Below, piece by piece: positions 42,296-52,892 of a DNA stretch of 64,000 bases. Each line of letters starts with the position of its first letter. Positions within the stretch are counted from its first letter, which is position 1. This stretch comes from Bacteroides fragilis (GTDB lineage: Bacteria > Bacteroidota > Bacteroidia > Bacteroidales > Bacteroidaceae): NCBI RefSeq assembly GCF_019583405.1, contig NZ_SZUU01000004.1, positions 248,001-312,000 on the forward strand, given 5' to 3'. The position numbers were made by a program, and so were the translations under genes. The notes below the pieces were generated by a model that had not been told where the DNA came from, did no database searches, and saw nothing but the letters and a program-made list of their open reading frames with translations.

Positions 42296-43339
42296 ATGGC
42301 ACAATTGAATTTTGGCGGTGTTACGGAGAATGTAGTAACCCGTGAAGAATTTCCTTTGGAAAAAGCTCGTGAAGTATTGAAAAATGAAACAATCGCTGTT
42401 ATCGGTTACGGTGTGCAGGGACCGGGTCAGTCACTGAATTTGCGTGATAACGGTTTCAATGTGATCGTTGGTCAGCGTCCGGGAAAAACATATGAAAAAG
42501 CAGTGGCAGACGGCTGGGTTCCGGGTGAAACACTGTTCGGCATCGAAGAGGCTTGCGAGAAAGGTACTATTGTGATGTGTCTGTTGTCAGATGCTGCCGT
42601 AATGTCTGTATGGCCTACTATCAAACCTTACCTGACTGCCGGAAAAGCGCTCTACTTCTCTCATGGTTTTGCAATTACCTGGAGTGACCGTACCGGTGTC
42701 GTTCCACCGAAAGATATCGATGTGATCATGGTTGCTCCCAAGGGATCGGGCACTTCACTTCGTACGATGTTCCTTGAAGGCCGTGGACTGAACTCTTCAT
42801 ACGCTATCTATCAGGATGCTACCGGAAGAGCTATGGAGAGAACCATTGCATTAGGTATTGGGGTTGGTTCAGGATATTTGTTTGAGACTACTTTCGTTCG
42901 TGAAGCTACTTCTGACCTTACAGGCGAACGCGGTTCACTGATGGGAGCTATACAAGGACTGCTGCTGGCTCAGTATGAGGTTTTGCGTGAAAACGGTCAT
43001 ACTCCATCTGAAGCATTTAACGAAACTGTAGAAGAGCTGACTCAGTCATTGATGCCTTTGTTTGCTAAGAATGGTATGGATTGGATGTATGCCAACTGTT
43101 CTACGACAGCTCAGCGTGGTGCTCTTGATTGGATGGGCCCGTTCCATGATGCTATTAAACCTGTTGTTCAGAAACTATATAATAGTGTAAAGACCGGTAA
43201 CGAAGCACAGATCTCTATCGACTCTAATTCAAAACCGGATTATCGCGAGAAGTTGGAGGCCGAACTGAAGGCATTGCGTGAAAGCGAAATGTGGCAGACG
43301 GCTGTAACTGTTCGTAAACTTCGTCCGGAGAATAATTGA
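42296..43339 (+). CDS. ilvC: Ketol-acid reductoisomerase
   Basis: A 347-residue enzyme starting MAQLNFGGVTENVV at 42296; the in-frame upstream extension to 42248 is not conserved-looking. It isomerises and reduces acetolactate or acetohydroxybutyrate. The Rossmann segment is IGYGVQGPGQSLNLRDNGFNVIVGQRPG, more like plant/chlamydial forms (GPxQ) than the enteric GYGSQGHA. Catalytic region: VAPKGSGTSLRTMF, DLTGERGSLMGAIQGLL, and ANCSTTAQRGALDW. Last gene of the operon, followed by a terminator. Confidence 0.95.
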   Translation: MAQLNFGGVTENVVTREEFPLEKAREVLKNETIAVIGYGVQGPGQSLNLRDNGFNVIVGQRPGKTYEKAVADGWVPGETLFGIEEACEKGTIVMCLLSDAAVMSVWPTIKPYLTAGKALYFSHGFAITWSDRTGVVPPKDIDVIMVAPKGSGTSLRTMFLEGRGLNSSYAIYQDATGRAMERTIALGIGVGSGYLFETTFVREATSDLTGERGSLMGAIQGLLLAQYEVLRENGHTPSEAFNETVEELTQSLMPLFAKNGMDWMYANCSTTAQRGALDWMGPFHDAIKPVVQKLYNSVKTGNEAQISIDSNSKPDYREKLEAELKALRESEMWQTAVTVRKLRPENN

Positions 43340-43364
43340 TCTGAATAGATTATGCAACTTGTGG

Positions 43365-43400
43365 TAAAAGGAGGAAACTGCTGTTTTCTCCTTTTATTTT
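43365..43400 (+). terminator. ilv operon terminator
   Basis: TAAAAGGAG (43365-43373) pairs with CTCCTTTTA (43388-43396), extended inward by AAAC/GTTT, and is followed by TTTTG. Confidence 0.7.
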
Positions 43401-43470
43401 GCTTGTAATCAGTGTTTTAAATCTGTATTGTTAGAATGCTATGTTGTAGAGTATGAAAAATAATGGAATG

Positions 43471-43506
43471 TTTGGATAGATAAGTCAAGTTTAATATATA
43501 TCTTTG
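43471..43506 (+). promoter_or_regulatory. Candidate promoter of the LruC-domain gene
   Basis: TTTG (43471) and TATCTTTG (43499-43506, exact -7 match) with a 24-base spacer, longer than usual; 34 bases before the start codon. Confidence 0.45.
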
Positions 43507-43539
43507 TGGCCTGATCAAACAACAAACAATATTATCAAT

Positions 43540-45462
43540 ATGAAAAATCGTATTTATACAATGAAAGGGATGCTGGTTACATTACTGGGTGCTTTTTTAC
43601 TAGGGTATGCACTAACAGGTTGTATTGATGAAAAAGATCATTATAAACCGGACGATAAAACATCAGGAGTGCCTAACTCTTTTGATTTTGCGACTACTCA
43701 GGATGTGCAATTGGATCTAAAGTATGATATTCCTGTGAAAGATTATCAGGTTTTGTTTGAACTCTATTTTGAAAATCCGTTGACGACAGATGCCGAAGGA
43801 CAGGTGGTGAAACGTACTGATATCACTCCCAAGGTTGTGAGAATGACTGATGGAACCGGAAAATATCGTGCCAAGGAGACGGTACCGGCCTATGGGGAGG
43901 AGGTTTATATCTATACTTCTTATATCGGAGTGCCGATGTTGTATAAGACTAAAATAGTAGGGAATACGATTACAGCCGATATAAATTGGGATACGGCGGC
44001 AGAGGAGTCTGTTCAGACACGTGCCGAAGGCGAGTATCAGACAGTGCCTCAGGGATTTTATACTTTAGGCAGTTGGAACGTGAAGGGACGGCCTAATTAT
44101 CTGGATAGTGAAGGGGTAATAGAATTGACTCCTTCGTTTTATCAGACGATTAATCAAACAATTCCGGAAGGTGGAAATTGTTCTCAGAAATATCGCCAAT
44201 CTGTTGATATTGTTGTCAATGACGAATTGGGAGCCGAAATAAAGGTACGTTTTGTCGGAGGTACAAGTTCGGCGTACAGTGCTTTCGGATATTATTGTTA
44301 TCCGGAAGGGGCGGATGTAGGACAGATACGGAATGCTAAGAAGTATGTAGTATTTCCCAATACGAAAACCGGAGTCGGCATAAAAGGCGGAGAGTGTGTG
44401 AAGTTACATTATATTGATGTAAATGGCGAAGATCAGGGAACTGTTTTTCCAAAAGGAACAAAGATTGGCTGGTTTATCAGTAACAATGCCTTTACGAGAA
44501 AGGGTACGACTCCTACCGGCAATGTGGGTAAAGGAGGCGGAATGTTTTATTCAACCACTGCCTTGAATTCAGATAAGCGTACACATACGGCTGCATTTAA
44601 GATCAATAATTTTATTGTTTTATCGTTTGAAGATTGGGATAGTCGGGATTACAATGACGTGATGTTCAATATCTGGTCTAATCCGATTGAAGCTATTGCT
44701 CCGGATGTACCTTCGGTAGATCCGATAGATCCGGATGATGCGTCAGTTGCTTATAGCATGACTTATAAAGGTATTTTAGCTTTTGAAGATAATTGGCCTT
44801 CTAAGGGTGATTACGATTTGAACGATGTAATTGTGAAATATAGCTCTGTGTTAAAGTTCAATACCAAAAATCAGGTGCTTTCCGCTGAAGATACGTTCAC
44901 GGCAATGTGGTCCGGAGCTCTCTTTAAGAATGGCTTTGGCTATCAACTGAATACTGATAGAAGCAATGTGGAATGCAGTATATTGGAAGGAAAATCGGGA
45001 TGGGACAAACAAGGATTGGATAAAGATCTGGAGCAGGCCACCATTTCGGTGTTTGCCAATGCGATTGAAGAGACGGGAGAGAACACCAAAACCTCTACTT
45101 TTAAGATTCAGAATATATTTAAACAGCCTGTCGACCATGAGGCTTTCGGGGTAGCTCCTTATAATCCTTTCATCTTCTTGCATCAGAATACAGACAAGAA
45201 CCGTACAGAGGTGCATTTGGTAAATCATGAGCCGACCTCTAAGGAAAATATGGATCTATTCAATACTCAGCAGGATTTGTCGGATAAAGATAAAAACATC
45301 TATTATGTGTCCGACCAGAATTATCCTTTTGCCATTCATCTGGCAGATGTCGAGTCATTCAATACAGCAGAGAAAGAGCCTATTGATAAGTCGTATCCCC
45401 GTTTTGCTTCATGGGCACAATCCGGTGGAACGACAGATAAGGATTGGTATTTGAAGAAATAA
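43540..45462 (+). CDS. LruC-domain lipoprotein
   Basis: A 640-residue lipoprotein starting at 43540 (in-frame ATG 43561 also possible). Lipobox ALTGC, Cys 28. Around residues 365-385 is SFEDWDSRDYNDVMFNI, and around 415-440 FEDNWPSKGDYDLNDVIVKY: two Asp-rich 'FED-DYND' blocks of the DUF4114/LruC (DUF4842) type, which look like calcium-binding sites. The LruC domain occupies the C-terminal third (FTAMWSGALFKNGFGYQL ... PFAIHLADVESF). A surface role is likely from the lipid anchor; no ligand is known to me. Confidence 0.8.
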   Translation: MKNRIYTMKGMLVTLLGAFLLGYALTGCIDEKDHYKPDDKTSGVPNSFDFATTQDVQLDLKYDIPVKDYQVLFELYFENPLTTDAEGQVVKRTDITPKVVRMTDGTGKYRAKETVPAYGEEVYIYTSYIGVPMLYKTKIVGNTITADINWDTAAEESVQTRAEGEYQTVPQGFYTLGSWNVKGRPNYLDSEGVIELTPSFYQTINQTIPEGGNCSQKYRQSVDIVVNDELGAEIKVRFVGGTSSAYSAFGYYCYPEGADVGQIRNAKKYVVFPNTKTGVGIKGGECVKLHYIDVNGEDQGTVFPKGTKIGWFISNNAFTRKGTTPTGNVGKGGGMFYSTTALNSDKRTHTAAFKINNFIVLSFEDWDSRDYNDVMFNIWSNPIEAIAPDVPSVDPIDPDDASVAYSMTYKGILAFEDNWPSKGDYDLNDVIVKYSSVLKFNTKNQVLSAEDTFTAMWSGALFKNGFGYQLNTDRSNVECSILEGKSGWDKQGLDKDLEQATISVFANAIEETGENTKTSTFKIQNIFKQPVDHEAFGVAPYNPFIFLHQNTDKNRTEVHLVNHEPTSKENMDLFNTQQDLSDKDKNIYYVSDQNYPFAIHLADVESFNTAEKEPIDKSYPRFASWAQSGGTTDKDWYLKK

Positions 45463-45483
45463 GCTGATGTCGTTTTTATCTTA

Positions 45484-45527
45484 AATAATAAGGGGAGAAT
45501 GTTCCAAACCATTCTCCCCTTATTATT
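45484..45527. terminator. Bidirectional terminator, 18-bp perfect stem
   Basis: AATAATAAGGGGAGAATG (45484-45501) and its exact complement (45510-45527) enclose an 8-base loop between the convergent LruC and helicase genes. Confidence 0.85.
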
Positions 45528-45575
45528 GGGTCTTAAATAGAAACAGAAGTTACCGACGGAATAAGGATATCGGCA

Positions 45576-47480
45576 TCAGGCTCCTTGGCTGATGTGGCGG
45601 ATATATCCGATCAACTTTTTATAGAAAGCATGTTTACTCATCGTGACTGCATCTCCCAATATAACCAGTTTCATTCGGGCACGGGTGATGGCTACGTTCA
45701 TTCGGCGCAAGTCGTTGAGAAAACCGATTTGTCCATCTTCGTTAGCGCGGACGAGACTGATGAAAATGACATCACGCTCCTGTCCCTGAAAACCATCTAC
45801 TGTATGGATGGTGATCTGGCTACGGAAGGGGCGGAAGAATGAACAGCCTTTGAGTTTTCCTTTCAGATACTGCACCTGCGCTTTGTAAGGGGAGATAAGG
45901 CCGAAATCTATACGCTCTTCCAATACACGCTTCTCGCCGATTTTGCGGATGTATGCTTCAAGTTCTTGCAACAATAAGTTTGCTTCCGGTTTATTGATGC
46001 GGCCGAAGCTTTCTCCTACAAATTCTTCGTGGAACTCCATTTCGGAGGTGTCAATCCAACTCATGGGCAGGTCCAGATCGAGTATGCCCCGGTTGGTCAC
46101 TTCGGGGGCGGCTTGTAGTTCGCCTTGGTAGAACCATTCGGAGGAGAATTGCATGATAGACTGATGCATGCGGTACTGAACTTTCAGGAGTGAGACCGTT
46201 TCCTGCTTGTTGGCTGTTACTTTTTCCATTAATGTTTGTTCCAACCCGTTCCGGGCCGCTTCTATGCATTTTATTGTGGGAGGCAACTGACAATGGTCTC
46301 CGGCAAAGATGACGCGGTCTGCTTTTCGGATGGCTATCCAACAGGCAGCCTCAAGGGCTTGTGCGGCCTCGTCGATAAAGAGTGTGGTAAATCGCCGGCC
46401 GGTCAGGATGCGGTGGTTACTGCTGACCAATGTGGAAGCGATGACCCGTGCCCCCGAAAACAGATCTTCATTGATTTGTATTTCCAGTTCCGTGGCACGC
46501 TCCCTCAGATGATTGATGCGGCTACGTGCAGCTTCCCGTTCCGAGTAACTGCTTTTGCGCATCCGGTTTCCCATTTCCCGGATCGACTTACGTATTCCCC
46601 AGAGTTCGGTATAGGCCGGATGCCCCTCGAAACGGCGTTCGTAAGTAAATGAAAGCATCTTGTCATTCACCCGGCTCGGATTGCCGATACGCAATACAGG
46701 CACTCCGCGGTCCACCAGTTTCTCGGCAATCCAGTCGACGGCCGTGTTGCTTTGTGCACAGACCAGGACTTGATTTTCGCGGTGCAGGGTCTCGTAGATG
46801 GCTTCTACAAGGGTGGTGGTCTTTCCGGTCCCCGGAGGACCGTGAACGATGGCTACGTCTTTGGCGCAAAGTACTTTGTTGACTGCTGCTTCCTGAGTGA
46901 TGTTCAACCAAGGGAAACGGACCGGATAGGTTTCCCTCCAGCGGGAGGGTTGCTTGCTTAGCAATATATCACGCAGTTCGGCAAGGCGGTTGCCTTTGGC
47001 GCGAATCACATCTTCCAGTGCTTCGAACATGGTGCGATAGGAGGTTTCATCAAAATAGAGTTGTACTCCCAGACGTTCTGCTCCTTGTATTTCAAGTAGA
47101 GATCCGGCACCGGGTACGGCTACTACCATACGCTCCTCGTCGGCATAACTGACTGTACAGATGGAATTGAAATAATGTATTTTTCCGTCATATCCCTGTT
47201 CGAAAAAGCAAACCGGACGTCCGAATTCGAATACATGTTCGATGTCTTTATCTTCTTTCCGTTCTATTTCGATGACCAATTGGTTCAGTGAATTGTAGAA
47301 ACTCCGTCCCGTCCCGACCGGATACCAGCAGAGTCCTCGTTTTACTTTCCGTGCAATGCCCATCGTCTCTGTTTGCCGACGGAACTCTTCTTTCTCGTAT
47401 TCATATTCCATGCGTAGCAAAAGTTGCTGATGCTGGAGATCGCTGAGTGGAGAAGAAGATTTTATTTTATTATCATTCAT
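45576..47480 (-). CDS. Upf1/SMUBP2-like superfamily 1 DNA/RNA helicase
   Basis: A 634-residue helicase with all SF1 motifs: Walker A HGPPGTGKTTTLVEA (near residue 215), Walker B FIDEAAQALEA, motif III GDHCQLPPT, motif IV QYRMHQSIMQFSSEWFY, motif V TVDGFQGQERDVIF, and motif VI NVAITRARMKLVILG. The N-terminal region has a small beta-domain (GLCWYPVGTGRSFYNSLNQLVIEI) like that of IGHMBP2-type enzymes. Single gene; promoter box CAAAGATA (minus-strand TATCTTTG) at 47629-47636. Exact substrate unknown. Confidence 0.92.
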   Translation of the reverse strand: MNDNKIKSSSPLSDLQHQQLLLRMEYEYEKEEFRRQTETMGIARKVKRGLCWYPVGTGRSFYNSLNQLVIEIERKEDKDIEHVFEFGRPVCFFEQGYDGKIHYFNSICTVSYADEERMVVAVPGAGSLLEIQGAERLGVQLYFDETSYRTMFEALEDVIRAKGNRLAELRDILLSKQPSRWRETYPVRFPWLNITQEAAVNKVLCAKDVAIVHGPPGTGKTTTLVEAIYETLHRENQVLVCAQSNTAVDWIAEKLVDRGVPVLRIGNPSRVNDKMLSFTYERRFEGHPAYTELWGIRKSIREMGNRMRKSSYSEREAARSRINHLRERATELEIQINEDLFSGARVIASTLVSSNHRILTGRRFTTLFIDEAAQALEAACWIAIRKADRVIFAGDHCQLPPTIKCIEAARNGLEQTLMEKVTANKQETVSLLKVQYRMHQSIMQFSSEWFYQGELQAAPEVTNRGILDLDLPMSWIDTSEMEFHEEFVGESFGRINKPEANLLLQELEAYIRKIGEKRVLEERIDFGLISPYKAQVQYLKGKLKGCSFFRPFRSQITIHTVDGFQGQERDVIFISLVRANEDGQIGFLNDLRRMNVAITRARMKLVILGDAVTMSKHAFYKKLIGYIRHISQGA

Positions 47481-47628
47481 CTTGATTAGCTGTAAGTTAT
47501 ATGCTAAGAACTATAGTTATGGAATGACTACAAATTACGAAAATTATGCAGAACCTGTCACAGTCACTTGTAGCTTGTAGCATCTGATTTGTAGCAGCTA
47601 TACTTATAGCTTCTCACAAAATTTCCCG

Positions 47629-47636
47629 CAAAGATA
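47629..47636 (-). promoter_or_regulatory. -7 box of the helicase gene
   Basis: Minus-strand TATCTTTG, an exact TAnnTTTG match, 148 bases before the helicase start. Nothing else stands out in 47481-47738. Confidence 0.45.
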
Positions 47637-47738
47637 ACAATTCTGTTTCCGGATTGGAATAAACATTTCAATTTGTTAAACCTTTCTTTCGTATAATTGG
47701 TTATAATAAATAGAAGAACAGATAAAACCGAAATTGTT

Positions 47739-49982
47739 ATGGTATATGATTTGAATATGTTGAAGAGCTTCTATGCTTCCTATAAAGGGAAAATGGAGCA
47801 TGTTCGTGCAGCACTGAAGCGTCCTTTGACGTTGGCTGAAAAGATTTTGTATGCACATTTGTATAATGTGGCGGATTTAAAAAATTATGAAAGGGGTGAA
47901 GACTATGTCAACTTCCGCCCAGACCGCGTTGCAATGCAGGATGCAACGGCTCAAATGGCCTTGTTGCAATTTATGAATGCGGGTAAAGAAGCGGTGGCAG
48001 TACCTTCCACGGTTCATTGCGACCACCTGATACAAGCTTATCGGGGGGCTGAACGCGATATTGAAACTGCTACACAAACCAATCGGGAGGTGTACGATTT
48101 TCTGCGTGATGTCTCTTCCCGTTATGGCATCGGTTTCTGGAAACCGGGAGCGGGTATCATTCACCAGGTAGTACTTGAAAATTATGCTTTTCCGGGTGGG
48201 ATGATGGTCGGTACAGACTCACATACTCCCAATGCAGGAGGTCTCGGAATGGTAGCTATCGGTGTAGGCGGAGCCGATGCTGTGGATGTAATGACAGGTA
48301 TGGAGTGGGAACTTAAGATGCCAAAACTGATTGGAGTCCGTTTGACAGGCGAGTTGAACGGATGGACAGCTCCGAAAGACGTGATACTGAAGCTGGCGGG
48401 CATCTTGACCGTGAAGGGTGGAACGAATGCCATTATCGAATATTTTGGCCCGGGTACAGCTTCGCTATCGGCTACAGGAAAGGCCACCATCTGCAATATG
48501 GGTGCCGAAGTGGGGGCAACTACTTCACTATTCCCGTATGATGAACGGATGGCTGTTTATCTGAAGGCAACCGGACGTGAAGAAGTAGCTGCGATGGCTG
48601 ACGGTGTAGCTACCGACTTGCGTGCAGATGACGAAGTGATGGCACGACCGGACGATTTTTATGACCGGGTTATTGAGATAAACCTTTCCGAACTGGAACC
48701 TTATATTAATGGTCCGTTTACTCCGGACGCTGCTACTCCTATTTCAGAGTTTGCGGAGAAAGTGATAACAAACGGTTATCCTCGGAAGATGGAAGTGGGA
48801 TTGATAGGGTCTTGTACCAACTCTTCTTATCAGGATATCAGCCGTGCCGCTTCTGTTGCCCGGCAGGTGAATGAAAAGAATCTGGGAGTAGCGGCACCGC
48901 TGATTGTGAATCCGGGATCCGAACAGATTCGTGCTACGGCCGAGCGTGACGGCATGATGGATGTGTTCGAAAAGATGGGAGCTACGATTATGGCTAACGC
49001 CTGCGGTCCCTGTATCGGACAGTGGAAACGCCATACGGACGATCCGACCCGTAAAAATTCGATAGTGACTTCTTTTAACCGTAATTTTGCCAAACGTGCC
49101 GACGGTAACCCGAATACTTTTGCTTTTGTGGCTTCTCCTGAAATTGTTTTGGCATTGACTATTGCCGGAGACCTTTGTTTCAATCCGCTGAAAGACCGTT
49201 TGGTGAATCATGACGGTGAAAAGGTGAAACTCAGTGAACCTCAAGGTGACGAACTTCCATCAGCCGGATTTGTAGCCGGTAATCAGGGATATCAGGCTCC
49301 CGGCGGTGAGAAAAACGAGATCAGAGTGGCTCCCGATTCTCAACGTTTGCAGTTGTTGACTCCTTTCCCCGCATGGGATGGCAATGATTTTCTCAATATG
49401 CCACTACTTATCAAAGCACAGGGCAAGTGTACGACAGACCATATTTCGATGGCGGGTCCCTGGCTTCGGTTCCGGGGGCATCTGGAGAATATATCTGATA
49501 ATATGCTGATGGGAGCGGTGAATGCTTTCAGTGGCGAAACGAATAAGGTATGGAATCGTTTGACCAATACCTATGAAACTGTTTCGGGCACGGCTAAACA
49601 GTATAAGGCGAACGGTATCTCTTCCATTGTTGTGGCCGAAGAAAATTACGGTGAAGGTTCCAGTCGTGAGCATGCCGCTATGGAACCGCGTTTCCTTCAT
49701 GTAAAGGTGATCTTGGCTAAGAGTTTTGCCCGTATCCATGAGACTAATCTGAAAAAGCAAGGTATGCTGGCTGTTACATTTGCAGACAAGGCCGATTATG
49801 ACCGGATTCGTGAGCACGATTTGATTTCGGTAGTCGGACTGAAAGAGTTTTCACCCGGACGCAATCTGGAGGTGATATTGCACCACGAAGATGGTACGGA
49901 AGAACGGTTCGAAGTACAACATACTTACAATGAACAACAGATCGGCTGGTTCCGTGCCGGTTCTGCTTTGAATGCAAAATAG
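47739..49982 (+). CDS. acn: Aconitate hydratase
   Basis: A 747-residue aconitase starting [18 protein letters not shown] at 47739; the longer frame to 47697 covers AT-rich leader. It converts citrate to isocitrate. The [4Fe-4S] Cys are in [10 protein letters not shown] and [11 protein letters not shown]; substrate residues in [24 protein letters not shown] and the swivel-domain [17 protein letters not shown]. The length is that of mitochondrial-type/bacterial short aconitases. First gene of a citrate-to-2-oxoglutarate set with icd and the citrate synthase gene. Confidence 0.96.
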   Translation: MVYDLNMLKSFYASYKGKMEHVRAALKRPLTLAEKILYAHLYNVADLKNYERGEDYVNFRPDRVAMQDATAQMALLQFMNAGKEAVAVPSTVHCDHLIQAYRGAERDIETATQTNREVYDFLRDVSSRYGIGFWKPGAGIIHQVVLENYAFPGGMMVGTDSHTPNAGGLGMVAIGVGGADAVDVMTGMEWELKMPKLIGVRLTGELNGWTAPKDVILKLAGILTVKGGTNAIIEYFGPGTASLSATGKATICNMGAEVGATTSLFPYDERMAVYLKATGREEVAAMADGVATDLRADDEVMARPDDFYDRVIEINLSELEPYINGPFTPDAATPISEFAEKVITNGYPRKMEVGLIGSCTNSSYQDISRAASVARQVNEKNLGVAAPLIVNPGSEQIRATAERDGMMDVFEKMGATIMANACGPCIGQWKRHTDDPTRKNSIVTSFNRNFAKRADGNPNTFAFVASPEIVLALTIAGDLCFNPLKDRLVNHDGEKVKLSEPQGDELPSAGFVAGNQGYQAPGGEKNEIRVAPDSQRLQLLTPFPAWDGNDFLNMPLLIKAQGKCTTDHISMAGPWLRFRGHLENISDNMLMGAVNAFSGETNKVWNRLTNTYETVSGTAKQYKANGISSIVVAEENYGEGSSREHAAMEPRFLHVKVILAKSFARIHETNLKKQGMLAVTFADKADYDRIREHDLISVVGLKEFSPGRNLEVILHHEDGTEERFEVQHTYNEQQIGWFRAGSALNAK

Positions 49983-50144
49983 CCTTCAGAGGGCTTTCAG
50001 GGGCTCGCTTTTAGGTTTTAAAATCAATAGGACTTAGGTTTTAAACCAATGGGCCTTTAGTTTAGAGGGTAAGGAGTGTTGGTGTTAAACCAACGAACCT
50101 TTACTTCGGAACACGATTGGAGGAGTATATAAAAAGATAAATAG
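49983..50144 (+). other. acn-icd spacer with short repeats
   Basis: Holds two copies of TTAGGTTTTAAA about 25 bases apart and a small stem GTTGGT/ACCAAC (about 50079-50095). No convincing terminator, so acn and icd may share a transcript. Confidence 0.35.
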
Positions 50145-51335
50145 ATGAGTAAAATTACCAAACAGCAAAATGGAGGATTGTCAGTGCCGGATGTACCGAC
50201 AATACCTTTTATAACGGGTGACGGAGTAGGAGTGGAAATAACTCCGGCCATGCAGGCGATAGTAGATGCGGCGGTAGACTTGTCGTATGGTGGTACCCGG
50301 CGTATCGAATGGAAAGAAGTATTGGCCGGTGAACGTGCTTTCCGGGCCACCGGTTCGTGGTTGCCAGACGAAACGATGGAGGTTTTCAAGGAGTATCTGA
50401 TAGGCATCAAAGGACCGTTGACTACTCCGGTAGGAGGAGGAATACGTTCGTTAAACGTGGCTTTGCGCCAGACACTCGATTTATATGTTTGCCTGCGTCC
50501 GGTACGCTGGTTCCGTGGAGTGGTGTCTCCGGTCAAAGAGCCCGAAAAGGTGAATATGCACATCTTTCGTGAGAATACGGAAGATATCTATGCCGGTATC
50601 GAATGGGAAGCAGGCACTCCGGAAGCTAAGAAGTTCTACCGGTTCTTGCACGAAGAGATGGGAGTCAGTAAAGTACGTTTCCCCGAAACCTCTTCTTTTG
50701 GCGTGAAACCGGTTTCGCGTGAGGGAACGGAGCGTCTGGTACGTGCTGCCTGCCGTTATGCGTTGCAGCATGAATTGCCTTCGGTCACCTTGGTACACAA
50801 AGGCAACATCATGAAATTCACTGAAGGAGGTTTTAAGAAGTGGGGATACGAATTGGCTGAGCGGGAGTTTGCAGATGCTCTTGCTTCAGGTAAACTGGTG
50901 ATCAAAGATTGTATAGCCGATGCCTTTTTGCAGAACACTCTTTTGATTCCTGAAGAATATTCAGTCATTGCCACCTTGAATCTGAACGGAGATTATATTT
51001 CCGACCAACTGGCAGCAATGGTAGGAGGCATTGGTATTGCACCGGGAGCCAATATCAATTATGATTCCGGACATGCCATCTTTGAGGCCACTCATGGGAC
51101 GGCTCCCAACATTGCCGGAAAGAATGTGGTGAATCCCTGTTCACTGATACTTTCGGCCGTTATGATGCTTGAATATATAGGCTGGCAAGAACCTGCCGAT
51201 CTTATTGTCGAGGCGCTTGAAGCCAGTTTTGCCGAAGGGAAAGCCACTAATGACCTGGCACGTTTCATGCACAAAGGCCAGCCACTCTCTACTTCAGAAT
51301 TTACCCGGGAAATCATTAACCGAATTAAAAATTAA
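50145..51335 (+). CDS. icd: Isocitrate dehydrogenase (NADP-type)
   Basis: A 396-residue decarboxylating dehydrogenase. Signs: [35 protein letters not shown] (the substrate-binding Ser/Arg loop), [36 protein letters not shown], and [28 protein letters not shown]. The [13 protein letters not shown] stretch matches bacterial Icd. It makes 2-oxoglutarate for glutamate. The citrate synthase gene starts 12 bases downstream. Confidence 0.95.
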   Translation: MSKITKQQNGGLSVPDVPTIPFITGDGVGVEITPAMQAIVDAAVDLSYGGTRRIEWKEVLAGERAFRATGSWLPDETMEVFKEYLIGIKGPLTTPVGGGIRSLNVALRQTLDLYVCLRPVRWFRGVVSPVKEPEKVNMHIFRENTEDIYAGIEWEAGTPEAKKFYRFLHEEMGVSKVRFPETSSFGVKPVSREGTERLVRAACRYALQHELPSVTLVHKGNIMKFTEGGFKKWGYELAEREFADALASGKLVIKDCIADAFLQNTLLIPEEYSVIATLNLNGDYISDQLAAMVGGIGIAPGANINYDSGHAIFEATHGTAPNIAGKNVVNPCSLILSAVMMLEYIGWQEPADLIVEALEASFAEGKATNDLARFMHKGQPLSTSEFTREIINRIKN

Positions 51336-51347
51336 TACCTTCAGGAC

Positions 51348-52691
51348 ATGAAAAAAGAATATTTGATTTATAAACTCTCCGAGGCAATGAAGGATTGTAC
51401 CCGGATTGATAACGAATTGTTTCCAAAATTTGACGTTAAACGGGGGCTTCGCAATGAAGACGGTACAGGTGTATTGGTCGGATTGACTAAGATTGGTAAT
51501 GTCGTAGGATACGAACGAATCCCCGGAGGTGGTCTGAAGCCGATCCCAGGAAAGTTGTTTTACCGTGGATATGACCTGGAAGATTTAGCCCACGCCATTT
51601 TAAAAGAAAAACGTTTCGGATTTGAAGAGGTGGCCTACCTGCTGTTATCCGGCAGTTTGCCCGATAAGGAAGAACTGGCTTCGTTTCGCGAGCTGATCAA
51701 TGATAATATGCCTTTGGAGCAGAAGACCAAGATGAATATCATTGAACTTGAAGGAAACAATATTATGAATATTCTGGCGCGCAGCGTACTTGAGATGTAT
51801 CGTTTCGACCCTAATCCGGATGATACTTCACGTGACAACCTGATGCGTCAGAGCATCGATCTGATCTCGAAATTCCCGACTATTATTGCTTATGCTTTTA
51901 ACATGTTGCGTCATGCCACCTTCGGGCGTTCGTTGCACATTCGTCATCCGCAGGAGAATCTGTCGATTGCCGAAAACTTTCTCTATATGCTGAAACGCGA
52001 TTATACCGAACTGGATGCGCGTACACTCGACCTTTTGCTGGTGCTTCAGGCAGAGCACGGAGGAGGTAACAACTCTACGTTTACTGTCCGGGTAACTTCG
52101 TCTACCGGTACAGATACATACTCGGCCATTGCTGCAGGTATCGGTTCGCTGAAAGGCCCGCTTCACGGAGGAGCCAATATTCAGGTAGCCGATATGTTCC
52201 ATCATTTACAGGAAAATATTCAGGACTGGACCAATGTAGATGAAATCGATACCTACTTTACCCGTATGTTGAATAAGGAGGTTTACAATAAGACCGGATT
52301 GATATATGGCATCGGGCATGCTGTGTATACCATTTCCGATCCGCGAGCTGTATTGCTGAAGGAACTCGCACGCGACTTGGCACACGAGAAAGGCCGTGAA
52401 CGTGAGTTTGCTTTTCTTGAACTTTTGGAGGAACGTGCTATCGCTACTTTCGGTAAGATTAAGAATAATGGGAAAACAGTATCCAGCAACGTTGATTTTT
52501 ATTCTGGTTTTGTTTATGAGATGATTGGCCTGCCGCAGGAAATCTATACCCCCCTGTTTGCCATGGCGCGTATCGTGGGTTGGTGTGCCCATCGCAACGA
52601 AGAGTTGAATTTTGAAGGCAAACGTATCATTCGTCCGGCTTATAAGAATGTGTTGGAAGAAGAACAATATGTACCGTTAAAGAAACGGTAA
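51348..52691 (+). CDS. gltA: Citrate synthase
   Basis: A 447-residue enzyme, somewhat longer than E. coli GltA (427). Visible: GLTKIGNVVGYERIPGGGLKPIPGKLFYRGYDLEDLA, LLVLQAEHGGGNNSTFTVRVTSSTGTDTYSAIAAGIGSLKGPLHGGAN (catalytic His), YGIGHAVYTISDPRA (second His), and the Asp in SSNVDFYSGFVYEMIGLP. Third enzyme of the set acn-icd-gltA. Such clusters supply 2-oxoglutarate in anaerobes that lack a full oxidative cycle (established for some Bacteroides). Confidence 0.96.
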   Translation: MKKEYLIYKLSEAMKDCTRIDNELFPKFDVKRGLRNEDGTGVLVGLTKIGNVVGYERIPGGGLKPIPGKLFYRGYDLEDLAHAILKEKRFGFEEVAYLLLSGSLPDKEELASFRELINDNMPLEQKTKMNIIELEGNNIMNILARSVLEMYRFDPNPDDTSRDNLMRQSIDLISKFPTIIAYAFNMLRHATFGRSLHIRHPQENLSIAENFLYMLKRDYTELDARTLDLLLVLQAEHGGGNNSTFTVRVTSSTGTDTYSAIAAGIGSLKGPLHGGANIQVADMFHHLQENIQDWTNVDEIDTYFTRMLNKEVYNKTGLIYGIGHAVYTISDPRAVLLKELARDLAHEKGREREFAFLELLEERAIATFGKIKNNGKTVSSNVDFYSGFVYEMIGLPQEIYTPLFAMARIVGWCAHRNEELNFEGKRIIRPAYKNVLEEEQYVPLKKR

Positions 52692-52704
52692 AAGAGAAGC
52701 TTGA

Positions 52705-52800
52705 AGTCAGAAGTTCACCGCAGATTGCACAGACTGGCACCGGCATTGATTGATTATCTGTCAGTTGTATGTTTGTACCGTCTGCCAATCTGTGGTAGAA
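52705..52800. repeat. Interspersed inverted repeat after gltA
   Basis: ACCGCAGATTG (left) and CAATCTGTGGT (right) are complementary apart from one wobble. Similar 'CCACAGATT' fragments are scattered in Bacteroides intergenic DNA. It might act as a terminator for the TCA operon. Confidence 0.45.
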
Positions 52801-52839
52801 CAGACTTTTGTGATACGCTTGCTTTATTTTCGTAAACTA

Positions 52840-52871
52840 TTTGTCCCTTTAAAGTTTTTCTTTTAACTTTG
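52840..52871 (+). promoter_or_regulatory. Promoter of the steroid-reductase cluster
   Basis: TTTG (52840-52843), 20-base spacer, TAACTTTG (52864-52871) match the Bacteroides consensus. It fixes the first start codon as ATG 52893, since the longer frame begins inside the promoter. Confidence 0.75.
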
Positions 52872-52892
52872 TCCTTGTATAAAATCTTGGAT

